This document shows positions 1-5,807 of a stretch of DNA of 5,826 nucleotides, piece by piece; position 1 is the stretch's first letter, and each line of letters begins with the position of its first letter. A model generated the notes under the pieces. The model saw only the letters and a program-made list of their open reading frames with translations. It was not told the DNA's origin and made no database searches. Source of the DNA: Puniceicoccales bacterium (GTDB taxonomy: Bacteria > Verrucomicrobiota > Verrucomicrobiia > Opitutales > LL51); assembly GCA_031278845.1 (NCBI GenBank), contig JAITJQ010000009.1:1-5826 (forward strand), read 5' to 3'. The position numbers and the translations under genes were made by a program.

Positions 1-27
1 GCCCCCCGCGGCTACGCCGCGCGGGGC
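1..27. repeat. GC-rich hairpin at left window edge
   Basis: Bases 1-12 and 16-27 form an inverted repeat: a 5-bp outer stem (GCCCC with GGGGC), one C-C mismatch, a 6-bp inner stem (CGCGGC with GCCGCG) and a TAC triloop. No T tract follows within the window on either strand, so a classical rho-independent terminator is not supported. The architecture of a long GC stem around a three-base loop matches the hairpins at 5738-5826, so this is probably a member of the same dispersed repeat class. It lies downstream of thrS on the minus strand. Confidence 0.7.
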
Positions 28-64
28 TGCTAATTTAAGAAAAGAACAATTAGGTAACACGCAA

Positions 65-110
65 TTCCTGTGCAACTTTGCGCAGAGGTGGCGCGGCACT
101 TGCAACGGAA
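65..110. repeat. Imperfect inverted repeat downstream of thrS
   Basis: The left arm (65-83) and right arm (91-110) are imperfect reverse complements. Shared blocks are TTCC, TGCAA and GCGC, with mismatches between them, around a 7-base loop (84-90). It begins about 30 bases past the thrS stop codon on the minus strand. It is more GC-rich than the adjoining AT-rich bases. It could be a stem-loop that ends or protects the thrS transcript, but no U-run directly follows it. It could also be a remnant of a short palindromic mobile repeat. Confidence 0.4.
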
Positions 111-140
111 AATAATAAATTTAGAAATCAAAAGTTACAT

Positions 141-1958
141 CTATTTTTTCAAGAACAGACGTTTTGTTTGGATTTCTGCCAGGACGAGGTCGATCGCCTG
201 GTCAACGGGATACGTATCTTCGAGCATTTTATCGCGGCGGGAGCGTATGGAAACGCTATGATTTTCACTTTCTTTATCACCGATGACAAATATATAAGGA
301 ATTTTTTCCATTTCAGCCTTTCGTACCTTAGCACCAAGTTTTTCCGAAGAAGCGTCGACTGAGGTCCGGATATTTACTTTGCGCATGCGTCCAAGTACAT
401 CCCGTACGTAGTCGACATTATGGTCATTGAGTGACAACAGTCGCACCTGTTCCGGGGAAAGCCAAGTGGGAAAATCTCCGCCGAAATGTTCGATGAGCAG
501 GCCGGAAAAACGTTCCATGGAACCAAAGGGTGCCCGGTGAATCATAACCGGCCGATGGGGTCTATTATCGCTGCCTACGTAATTGATATCGAAGCGTTCC
601 GGGAGGTTATAGTCGACCTGGACCGTGCCCAATTGCCATTCGCGACCGATGACATCTTTGATAACGAAATCGATTTTAGGTCCGTAGAATGCCGCTTCGC
701 CGGTTTCCAGGGAGTAGGGGACACCGAGTTCTTCGGCTGCTTTCCGGAGAGCACCTTCCGCCTTGCTCCAGGATTCGTCATTGCCGATATATTTTTCCGA
801 ATTTGGATCACGCAGGCCGACACGTACGCGAAAATCGGTCATACCGAGTGTTGAAAAAATCATTTTTACCAGGGTTAAGCACTCTAAAATTTCATCGGAT
901 AGCTGTTCTTCCATACAAAAGATATGGGCATCATCCTGCGTAAATCCACGTACACGTGTCATGCCACTGAGTTCTCCGGACTGTTCCCAACGGTACACGG
1001 TACCGAATTCCGCCAATTTTATGGGCAAATCGCGGTAAGAGCGTGTTTTAGAGGCATAAATTCTTATATGTCCCGGGCAGTTCATTGGCTTCAGTAAGAA
1101 TCCGTCCAGTGAGCCATTTTCGAGGCCATTCACCAATTCAGCGCAGGTCAAATCGCGATTACTTTCGAGGGTTGCCCGTTCGGCGATGGGCGGATATTGA
1201 GCGTCTTTGTAATAGGGAAAATGGCCGGAAGTACGGAATAGGCCCAGTTTAGCGATATGGGGAGTGGAAACGAGCATATAGCCTAATTTTTCCAGTTCAG
1301 AGGAAATGAATTTTTGCAATTCCGTGCGAATAATATTCCCTTTAGGGAGCCATAGAATAAGGCCTTGACCAACCGCATCGTCGATCATGAATAGCTCCAG
1401 CTCCTTGCCTAACTTGCGATGGTCCCGTTTTTTCGCTTCTTCCAGCTGGGAGAGGTGGATTTCGAGCGCCTCCTTCGAATCGAAAGCGGTACCGTAGATG
1501 CGTTGCATCTGCTGATTTTTTTCATTGCCACGGTAGTAGGCTCCGGCGATGGAAAGCAATTTAAAGGCTTTAACTTCGCTGGAATTTTGTACATGGGGGC
1601 CACGGCAGAGGTCGACAAAATCACCGTTGCGGTAGATGGTTATGGTTTCGTCCTCTGGAATATCGTCGAGGCGGGACAATTTGTAAGTTTGCTGGCGATC
1701 GGAAAAGAGTTTATGGGCTTCGGAACGGGATATAATTTGGGATTCAAAGATTTGATTCTGGTTGATGAGGCGTTGCATTTCCGCTTCAATTTTTGGTAAA
1801 TCGTCCGTAGTGAATTGATGGTCGAGGTCGAAGTCGTAGTAAAATCCGTCGTCCGTTGCGGGACCGATATCGAATTTTACTGACAGGAATAAACGTTGAA
1901 CGGCTGCGGCCAAAATATGGGCTGCAGAATGTCGAATTTTCAATAGCGACGATTCCAT
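141..1958 (-). CDS. thrS: Threonine--tRNA ligase (ThrRS), form lacking the TGS domain
   Basis: Cytosolic class II aminoacyl-tRNA synthetase that charges tRNA-Thr with threonine. The 605-residue product opens directly in the N2 editing domain (about 1-170), with HSAAH (H10, H14) and CRGPH (C118, H122) matching the family's HxxxH and CxxxH editing site. The catalytic core follows (about 195-500). Zinc and threonine-binding ligands are visible as C294 in MNCPGH, H345 in TQDDAHIFC and H474 in MIHRAPFGS. Motif 2 has R323, and motif 3 has R483 in GSMERF. The anticodon-binding domain is about 500-605. An insertion relative to E. coli ThrRS lies near 253-288. E. coli ThrRS is 642 residues and starts with a TGS domain, which is absent here. 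An in-frame TAA at 1988-1986 rules out a longer start. A weak AGGA lies about 12 bases before the ATG. Gene A lies 115 bp upstream on the same strand. Confidence 0.98.
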   Translation of the reverse strand: MESSLLKIRHSAAHILAAAVQRLFLSVKFDIGPATDDGFYYDFDLDHQFTTDDLPKIEAEMQRLINQNQIFESQIISRSEAHKLFSDRQQTYKLSRLDDIPEDETITIYRNGDFVDLCRGPHVQNSSEVKAFKLLSIAGAYYRGNEKNQQMQRIYGTAFDSKEALEIHLSQLEEAKKRDHRKLGKELELFMIDDAVGQGLILWLPKGNIIRTELQKFISSELEKLGYMLVSTPHIAKLGLFRTSGHFPYYKDAQYPPIAERATLESNRDLTCAELVNGLENGSLDGFLLKPMNCPGHIRIYASKTRSYRDLPIKLAEFGTVYRWEQSGELSGMTRVRGFTQDDAHIFCMEEQLSDEILECLTLVKMIFSTLGMTDFRVRVGLRDPNSEKYIGNDESWSKAEGALRKAAEELGVPYSLETGEAAFYGPKIDFVIKDVIGREWQLGTVQVDYNLPERFDINYVGSDNRPHRPVMIHRAPFGSMERFSGLLIEHFGGDFPTWLSPEQVRLLSLNDHNVDYVRDVLGRMRKVNIRTSVDASSEKLGAKVRKAEMEKIPYIFVIGDKESENHSVSIRSRRDKMLEDTYPVDQAIDLVLAEIQTKRLFLKK

Positions 1959-1993
1959 AAAGCTTAGAGTTCCTATGGGAAATCTTTATCTTT

Positions 1994-1999
1994 TGTCAA
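1994..1999 (-). promoter_or_regulatory. Possible -35 box of a thrS promoter
   Basis: On the minus strand this is a perfect TTGACA in the gene A-thrS gap. Sixteen to eighteen bases downstream there is only a poor -10 match (CATAGG/ATAGGA, 1971-1977), which overlaps the weak Shine-Dalgarno sequence and would give a very short leader. The corresponding position in the dead thrS copy reads TTTGCA, so the element is not kept there. The site is tentative. Confidence 0.3.
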
Positions 2000-2073
2000 T
2001 ACTTGAAATGGATCGTTAAAGGACGATGGATGCTGCAAGGGACGAACTAAAATTGGAGTCATCTCAAATCTTG

Positions 2074-2820
2074 TCATCTTCTTGTGTGATCGAAATTTAC
2101 CAATGGAAACTGTCGAAATGGACAATCATCCACATAATAGACTTTTACATTTGGAGGAGTGATGATTTGGTAATTTTTTGTGCCATAGGGAAGGGAAATC
2201 CTAACTTTTTTTGGGGCGCCGATATTGGATGTATGGGTAGGACACGCATTAATAGGGCTATTGGGAGGTGAAAATTCCAAAATAATGCAATATCCCAATA
2301 ATGGTGCTATTACAGCAAAATGATCTTCATCCAAAGGCGCACCAATAAAAATCCTCCGACGTGCCAATTCTCTTTTTAAGCATTCGGCAAACTGACAAAC
2401 TTCGCTGTAACGAATGGTAATGACAACGTTTCCTCTTGTTCCAGGAGCAATTGCATCGATTTTTTTAGCTGCCAACAGAGCGGAATAGGCGTCTAGGTTT
2501 TCCCCAAAACCTGAAGCAGGATTCCATTCCACTTTTGATCCTTCGGAAGCCAGTTTTTCTTGATAACTTCGTATTTTTGGCATCACCTTAGGTGTGAACT
2601 TCGGCGACAATTTTTGATATGCTGACAAACTTTCTTCTGAGTTAGAAGGATTACCACACAATCTAAAGCAATTAAAAAGGCCATCCCAAAGTCTTCGGAA
2701 GCAACCTTGAGGTGCCTCTGGGAGTCCTTCAGATGGCAAGTTTGATGCGGTGCTACAACTAATAGCTGAAATGAAACAGCCGAAACCTATTGATAATATT
2801 TTTTTATGTAATTCATTCAT
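2074..2820 (-). CDS. Exported paralog of gene B with degenerate OTU-like domain (gene A)
   Basis: Predicted exported protein of 248 residues, not assigned to a named family. The N-terminus has basic residues (K6, K7) and a hydrophobic stretch (about 8-21) typical of a signal peptide. AIS-C22 is a marginal lipobox, and cleavage near TAS is an alternative. Residues 30-90 are a unique linker. Residues about 93-230 align with gene B (shared VEWNxAS, ENL, YSALLAA, AIAPGT, EVCQFA, ITPxNV, VxYxDD). Where gene B has the candidate catalytic C197 and H295, this protein has D110 and N216, so a protease function is unlikely if the OTU-like reading is right. It has no Myb repeats. There is no clear Shine-Dalgarno before the ATG. 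The open frame and conservation with gene B argue that it is a real gene; a scaffold, decoy or decaying copy is possible. Confidence 0.75.
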   Translation of the reverse strand: MNELHKKILSIGFGCFISAISCSTASNLPSEGLPEAPQGCFRRLWDGLFNCFRLCGNPSNSEESLSAYQKLSPKFTPKVMPKIRSYQEKLASEGSKVEWNPASGFGENLDAYSALLAAKKIDAIAPGTRGNVVITIRYSEVCQFAECLKRELARRRIFIGAPLDEDHFAVIAPLLGYCIILEFSPPNSPINACPTHTSNIGAPKKVRISLPYGTKNYQIITPPNVKVYYVDDCPFRQFPLVNFDHTRR

Positions 2821-2921
2821 AATGCTTTGTATATTAGCATATTTTTCTATAACTTCGATAAAAATATGAAACTTTATGAATATTTTTATTTTATGGATAA
2901 TTATTGCGAAACATCCGCTGA

Positions 2922-3224
2922 TCAGGGATGTCGTTGAGACGGGATAATTTGTAAGTTTTGGCGATTGAAAAAGAGTCTATGGGCTTCGGAACGGGATATA
3001 ATTTGGGATTCAAAGATTTGATTCTGGTTGATGAGGCGTTGCATTTCCGCTTCAATTTTTGGTAAATCGTCCGTAATGAATTGATAGTCGAGGTCGAAGT
3101 CGTAGTAAAATCCGTCGTCCGTTGCGGGACCGATATCGAATTTTACTGATGGGAATAAACGTTGAACGACTGCGGTCCAAATATGGGCCGCAAAATGTCG
3201 GACTTTCAATGGTGTCGACTCTAT
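2922..3224 (-). pseudogene. thrS: Truncated thrS 5' fragment (editing-domain part), inactivated
   Basis: Duplicate of roughly the first 100 codons of ThrRS. Three lesions are visible. The original ATG (1958-1956) corresponds to ATA at 3224-3222. A 2-base GC deletion near 2958 shifts the frame, after which the original KLSRL-DDIP reading continues in another frame as KLSRLNDIP. The homology simply ends near 2922, so the rest of the editing domain, the catalytic core and the anticodon domain are missing. A 95-codon frame can still open from a TTG at 3209 and keeps the HxxxH motif, but it ends in an out-of-frame tail. A small expressed protein seems unlikely. The leader is also degraded: the TTGACA of thrS reads TTTGCA here. 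Confidence 0.9.
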
Positions 3225-3266
3225 AAGGTTTAGATTTTGAGATTTTTACCTTTTGCAAACACTCGT

Positions 3267-4331
3267 CTAGGTAGTTGCAAAAAATGAAGTGAGATCGGAG
3301 AAATCGCTAAATCCTATGTCTGGCATAGAAGATCCTGGAAATGGATTTATCCTTGGAAACCATTGCGGATAAATCTTTGAAAGCCACTGTTGCGGATAAT
3401 CATCTTCATAATGGACTGTTACATTTTGCGGAGTAATGACTTGATAGTGGGCACAAGCCCCGGAACTGCAAAGGTAAATCCTAACAGTTATTGTGGCATT
3501 GGGATTGAAGTCACGGGTAAAAGACCCGTAGGGAGTTTCACCGTCCAAAATAATGCGCCATCCCAGACATTGTGCTATAGGCCCCAAAAACTCCATGTTT
3601 AAAGGCACATCAATATTTGGAATTTTTTCCATTAAGTTTCTAGCAAACTGACAAACTTCGGTGTAAGTAATAGTAATGTCTCCTCCTGTTCCGGGAGCAA
3701 TTGCATTGATTTTTTGAGCTGCCAACAGGGCGGAATACCCACATAAATTTTCTTTAAAAGCTGAAGCCAAATTCCATTCCATTTTTAGTCCTTGCAAAGC
3801 TAACCCTTGTAAGAAGGGGCTTAGTGCTTGTGGGACTGCTGGTACTCGTGGAAAGGCTCTCGCCATTGGTCTGTCCGGAGCTGACTGCTGCATTGGTCTG
3901 TCCGGAGCTGGCTTCAGTTTGAGTTGATTCCACCTGTTTTTACAACTATTACCAGATCGATTACCGGCAATTAGAACTGAAATATTATCCCACTTAGGAC
4001 CGTACTGTTCAACCAGCTCCATCAACAGATGATCTTCTCCTGGAGCCCAAGGCAGCGTAGGTGGAAGTGGATTTAGATGGAATTCCCATTGCTCTCGGCA
4101 TTGTTTCGCGTTTCGATTTGGCATTAGGGCAGCGACTTCGGACCATTTAGTTCCATGCTGACTCACGAAAAGACGTAGTCGTTCATTTTCTTCTGAAGTC
4201 CACGAGACTCTTGCGAGAGGGCGTAGTCGCTCATCTTCTTTTCCAGAAAAATCCGACGCGGCGGTATAACTAACAGCTGAAATGAAACAGCCGAAACCTA
4301 CTGACAATATTTTTTTATGTAATTTTTTCAT
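3267..4331 (-). CDS. Secreted Myb (R2R3-like) + OTU-like cysteine protease protein (gene B), candidate host-directed effector
   Basis: A 354-residue protein with three recognisable parts. (1) Signal peptide: KKLHKK, then a hydrophobic stretch (about 8-24), with probable cleavage near SYTAAS. (2) Two Myb/SANT repeats: repeat 1 has W44, W63 and W82 and ends KQCREQWEFHLNP; repeat 2 has W95, W114 and W134 and ends CKNRWNQLKLK. The 18-19 residue tryptophan spacing is that of eukaryotic R2R3 Myb DNA-binding domains. (3) After a Pro-rich linker with a repeated SAPDRPM-like unit, residues about 183-305 resemble an OTU cysteine protease: NLC197GYSAL recalls the OTU DGNCLFRAL box, N245-E247...A253..LGWRI recalls the central WGG/EL-ALA segment, and H295-Y296 recalls the catalytic HY. 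Residues 310-354 are an unassigned tail. The Myb assignment is strong. The OTU assignment and host targeting are inferences. There is no Shine-Dalgarno; a TATAAC lies at 4347-4342. Confidence 0.85.
   Translation of the reverse strand: MKKLHKKILSVGFGCFISAVSYTAASDFSGKEDERLRPLARVSWTSEENERLRLFVSQHGTKWSEVAALMPNRNAKQCREQWEFHLNPLPPTLPWAPGEDHLLMELVEQYGPKWDNISVLIAGNRSGNSCKNRWNQLKLKPAPDRPMQQSAPDRPMARAFPRVPAVPQALSPFLQGLALQGLKMEWNLASAFKENLCGYSALLAAQKINAIAPGTGGDITITYTEVCQFARNLMEKIPNIDVPLNMEFLGPIAQCLGWRIILDGETPYGSFTRDFNPNATITVRIYLCSSGACAHYQVITPQNVTVHYEDDYPQQWLSKIYPQWFPRINPFPGSSMPDIGFSDFSDLTSFFATT
3864..3910. repeat. Short in-frame direct repeat in gene B linker
   Basis: Two identical 20-base copies (3864-3883 and 3891-3910) have a 27-base period, that is nine codons. 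They encode the two PDRPM-containing units at residues about 141-157, between the Myb repeats and the protease-like domain. The multiple-of-three period keeps the frame. It looks like slippage-driven expansion of a flexible linker. Confidence 0.85.
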
Positions 4332-4633
4332 AACATTTCGAGTTATAACGAATTTTTTATTAATTCAAGGAAAAAATACGAAATATTTCAAATATTTCTT
4401 ATGGGCAAGTTACAATCAAACAAAAGATGAAAATTTTTAAATGTTTTTCTGGAATTCCGTAACCATTCTGAATACCAACGATTTTATTCAAAGGATAACA
4501 TAAATAATTCGCCGAAATCATTTCGCATAATATATATTATGTCTTATTTTTATATTATGGAATATGGAAGCCCTGGGCGAAACTCACAAATTTTATTGAA
4601 AAATCTTTTTCTTCGATAGGGTTTTCGAAAGAA
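4332..4633. other. AT-rich divergent intergenic region (gene B / dgkA)
   Basis: No convincing gene is visible in these 302 bases. It must hold the divergent promoters. On the minus strand TATAAC (4347-4342) is a good -10 match, with TTGAAT 15 bases upstream as a poor -35; this would leave a leader of only a few bases for gene B. On the plus strand TATATT/TATTAT elements near 4550-4557 could serve dgkA, but no matching -35 stands out. It also has a perfect 16-base AT palindrome (4526-4541) and a small CGAAAT-C-ATTTCG inverted repeat just before it. Confidence 0.6.
4526..4541. promoter_or_regulatory. Perfect 16-bp palindrome upstream of dgkA
   Basis: CATAATATATATTATG is its own reverse complement and lies about 93 bases before dgkA. 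It could be an operator, but in such AT-rich DNA a palindrome made almost only of A and T can arise by chance. It is recorded as a candidate only. Confidence 0.25.
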
Positions 4634-4987
4634 ATGTTGAATGGCTTTCTTCGGCGCTATGTTTTTTCCCCTTTGAAATATTCTTTCTCGGGATTAAAAT
4701 TCGCACTTCAAGATCGTGCCTTTTCCTTCGAGATCTTACTAGGATTGTTTTTTTTCCCATTCCTTGCCGTTCGATTTTGGCATACCTTGGAACTTTTGCT
4801 CCTATCGTTGGGCTATTTTATAATACTCATCGCGGAAACAATTAATTGTGCCATTGAACAGGCGGTCGACCTCGCTTCACCAGAAATTCACCCACTCGCT
4901 AAACGGGCAAAGGATATTGCCAGCGCCGCTGTACTCCTCGCGCTTTTTAACTTCGCATTGATTTTAATTTATTCTTTCTTCAACTAA
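4634..4987 (+). CDS. dgkA: Diacylglycerol kinase, DgkA family (possibly undecaprenol kinase)
   Basis: Small integral inner-membrane lipid kinase of 117 residues (E. coli DgkA is 122). It phosphorylates diacylglycerol to phosphatidic acid, or undecaprenol in some bacteria; the sequence alone does not separate these. The N-terminal amphipathic part has the family pattern YSFSGLKFALQDRAFSFE (16-33), with acidic D27 and E33 at the positions of the E. coli metal/active-site Glu residues. Three hydrophobic helices lie at about 32-49, 51-67 and 95-116. The signature ETINCAIEQAVD gives E68, N71, E75 and D79, followed by the conserved RAKDIASAAV (91-100). The ATG is preceded by AGGG about 12 bases upstream and by a closer AAAGAA, both weak ribosome-binding candidates. 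It is the first gene of a likely two-gene operon with the zinc-ribbon gene 6 bases downstream. Confidence 0.95.
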   Translation: MLNGFLRRYVFSPLKYSFSGLKFALQDRAFSFEILLGLFFFPFLAVRFWHTLELLLLSLGYFIILIAETINCAIEQAVDLASPEIHPLAKRAKDIASAAVLLALFNFALILIYSFFN

Positions 4988-4993
4988 AATCTA

Positions 4994-5713
4994 ATGAGTG
5001 AACCTATTCAGTTACTCCTGGTCCTCCAAAATTATGATATGCGTCTCATCGAATTGGAACGCAATTTGAACGATATTCCACAAAATATCGCCGACTTGGA
5101 AGCAGCTGTCACCCAATGGAATCAGAAAATCACCCAAGAAAAAAAACAAATCCAAGACATTAAACTGGAAATACAAAAACTAGAAAAAGAAATTTCATCG
5201 TCCGAAGAAATAGTCGCTACCTGCAAATATAAACTTGCATTCACTAAAAATCCTAAGGAATATGAAAGCTTAGCCAGGAAAATTGAAGATGAACAAAACA
5301 AAATATCACAATTGGAAGAATTATCCCTCCATAAAATGTTCGCACTCGATGACAAAAAACTTTCTATCTCAGAACAAATTACCCAAAACGAAATTCTAAA
5401 AATCCAAAATGAACGGAAACATCAACAACAACGAATCGTAGACTTGGAAAAAAATAAATTCGAAATCCAAAATAAAATCACAGTAATGCGTGAAATTTTA
5501 CAAAAAAATCATACCCATTGGCTCCATCACTACGATAGAACAAAAAAAGCAGTTCATAAAATGCCCTGCGTTGTCGAACTTAAACCCGGTAATTTTTGCG
5601 GTGGTTGCCATCTGAAACTGTCGGACTATAACGACCAAATGACAGATTCCCATTTTCCTTTCACGATCTGCGAATCCTGCGCACGAATGATTGTCGCCGC
5701 CAGAGAGCTCTAG
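4994..5713 (+). CDS. Coiled-coil protein with C-terminal C4 zinc ribbon (DUF164 / zf-RING_7 type)
   Basis: A 239-residue cytosolic protein. Residues about 12-180 are rich in Lys, Glu, Gln and Ile in heptad-like runs, predicting a long helical coiled-coil hairpin. The end is a zinc ribbon with C202-GG-C205 and C226-ES-C229, plus the family's GNFCGGCH and ICESCAR patterns. This matches the widespread bacterial family that includes Helicobacter FlgZ (HP0958) and chlamydial CdsZ (CT398). These members act as chaperones or adaptors for RpoN, flagella or type III secretion, but many members have no known role, so no specific function is assigned. The ATG lies 6 bases after the dgkA stop and has no Shine-Dalgarno, which favours translational coupling. 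It is markedly AT-rich, with a lysine- and asparagine-heavy product. GC-rich hairpins begin within about 25 bases of its stop. Confidence 0.93.
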   Translation: MSEPIQLLLVLQNYDMRLIELERNLNDIPQNIADLEAAVTQWNQKITQEKKQIQDIKLEIQKLEKEISSSEEIVATCKYKLAFTKNPKEYESLARKIEDEQNKISQLEELSLHKMFALDDKKLSISEQITQNEILKIQNERKHQQQRIVDLEKNKFEIQNKITVMREILQKNHTHWLHHYDRTKKAVHKMPCVVELKPGNFCGGCHLKLSDYNDQMTDSHFPFTICESCARMIVAAREL

Positions 5714-5737
5714 CTTGCCCAGAGGGCTCCGGCTGTC

Positions 5738-5758
5738 CAGGGGGGCTCCGCCCCCCTG
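5738..5758. repeat. GC-rich perfect hairpin 1 after zinc-ribbon gene
   Basis: A 9-bp perfect stem: CAGGGGGGC (5738-5746), loop TCC, GCCCCCCTG (5750-5758). It lies 25 bases after the stop codon of the zinc-ribbon gene. It could halt transcription, but it is followed by C-rich DNA and not by a T run, so an intrinsic terminator is not shown. Confidence 0.8.
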
Positions 5759-5766
5759 ACCCCCCG

Positions 5767-5787
5767 CAAGGAGGCACAGCCTCCTTG
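5767..5787. repeat. GC-rich perfect hairpin 2
   Basis: A 9-bp perfect stem: CAAGGAGGC (5767-5775), loop ACA, GCCTCCTTG (5779-5787). It is separated by 8 bases from hairpin 1. Both hairpins have 9-bp arms starting with C and ending in GC around a triloop, and both are followed by ACC. Confidence 0.8.
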
Positions 5788-5807
5788 ACCTCCTTCGGCG
5801 GCCGAGC

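Larger units (their letters stand above)
1660..2820. repeat. Tandem duplication unit 1 (gene A + intact thrS 5' end)
   Basis: This unit pairs with 2922-4331. The thrS part (about 1660-1990) matches about 2922-3260. The longest identical run I found is 98 bases, 1712-1809 against 2978-3075. Gene A is paralogous to gene B, and the first 60 or so coding bases are nearly identical (2757-2820 against 4267-4331). Gene order and strand are the same in both units, which points to direct tandem duplication. The units have since diverged strongly in the central part of the exported-protein gene. Boundaries are approximate. Confidence 0.85.
2922..4331. repeat. Tandem duplication unit 2 (gene B + dead thrS 5' end)
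   Basis: Partner of 1660-2820. It contains gene B, a shortened intergenic gap (42 bp between the gene B stop and the old thrS start position, against 115 bp in unit 1) and a thrS 5' fragment. The fragment stops matching thrS near 2922, at about codon 102 of ThrRS. This is the junction where the duplicated block meets the upstream region of gene A. Confidence 0.85.

Noticed and set aside
61..120. Possible tRNA or small structured RNA downstream of thrS
   Set aside because: The GC-richer patch folds as a single imperfect hairpin. No cloverleaf, T-arm or anticodon arm could be laid out.
486..854. Plus-strand open frame of 122 codons, and others inside thrS
   Set aside because: They lie antisense to thrS, whose full-length product matches ThrRS motifs throughout; no recognisable domain or start signal is seen in the antisense frames.
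2026..2271. Plus-strand 81-codon frame opposite the 3' end of gene A
   Set aside because: It overlaps gene A antisense; the composition looks non-coding and the product has no recognisable features.
2922..3209. Small 95-residue gene with an HxxxH motif (free-standing ThrRS editing domain)
   Set aside because: It needs a TTG start because the original ATG is lost, it covers only part of the editing domain without the C/H half of the site, and it ends in a frameshifted tail. A pseudogene is the better reading.
3390..3602. Plus-strand 70-codon frame inside gene B
   Set aside because: It is antisense to the conserved protease-like domain of gene B, and similarity there is explained by the gene B/gene A paralogy.
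5122..5355. Minus-strand 77-codon frame inside the zinc-ribbon gene
   Set aside because: It is antisense to the coiled-coil region; the Ser/Ile-rich product is the expected mirror of lysine- and glutamate-rich codons.
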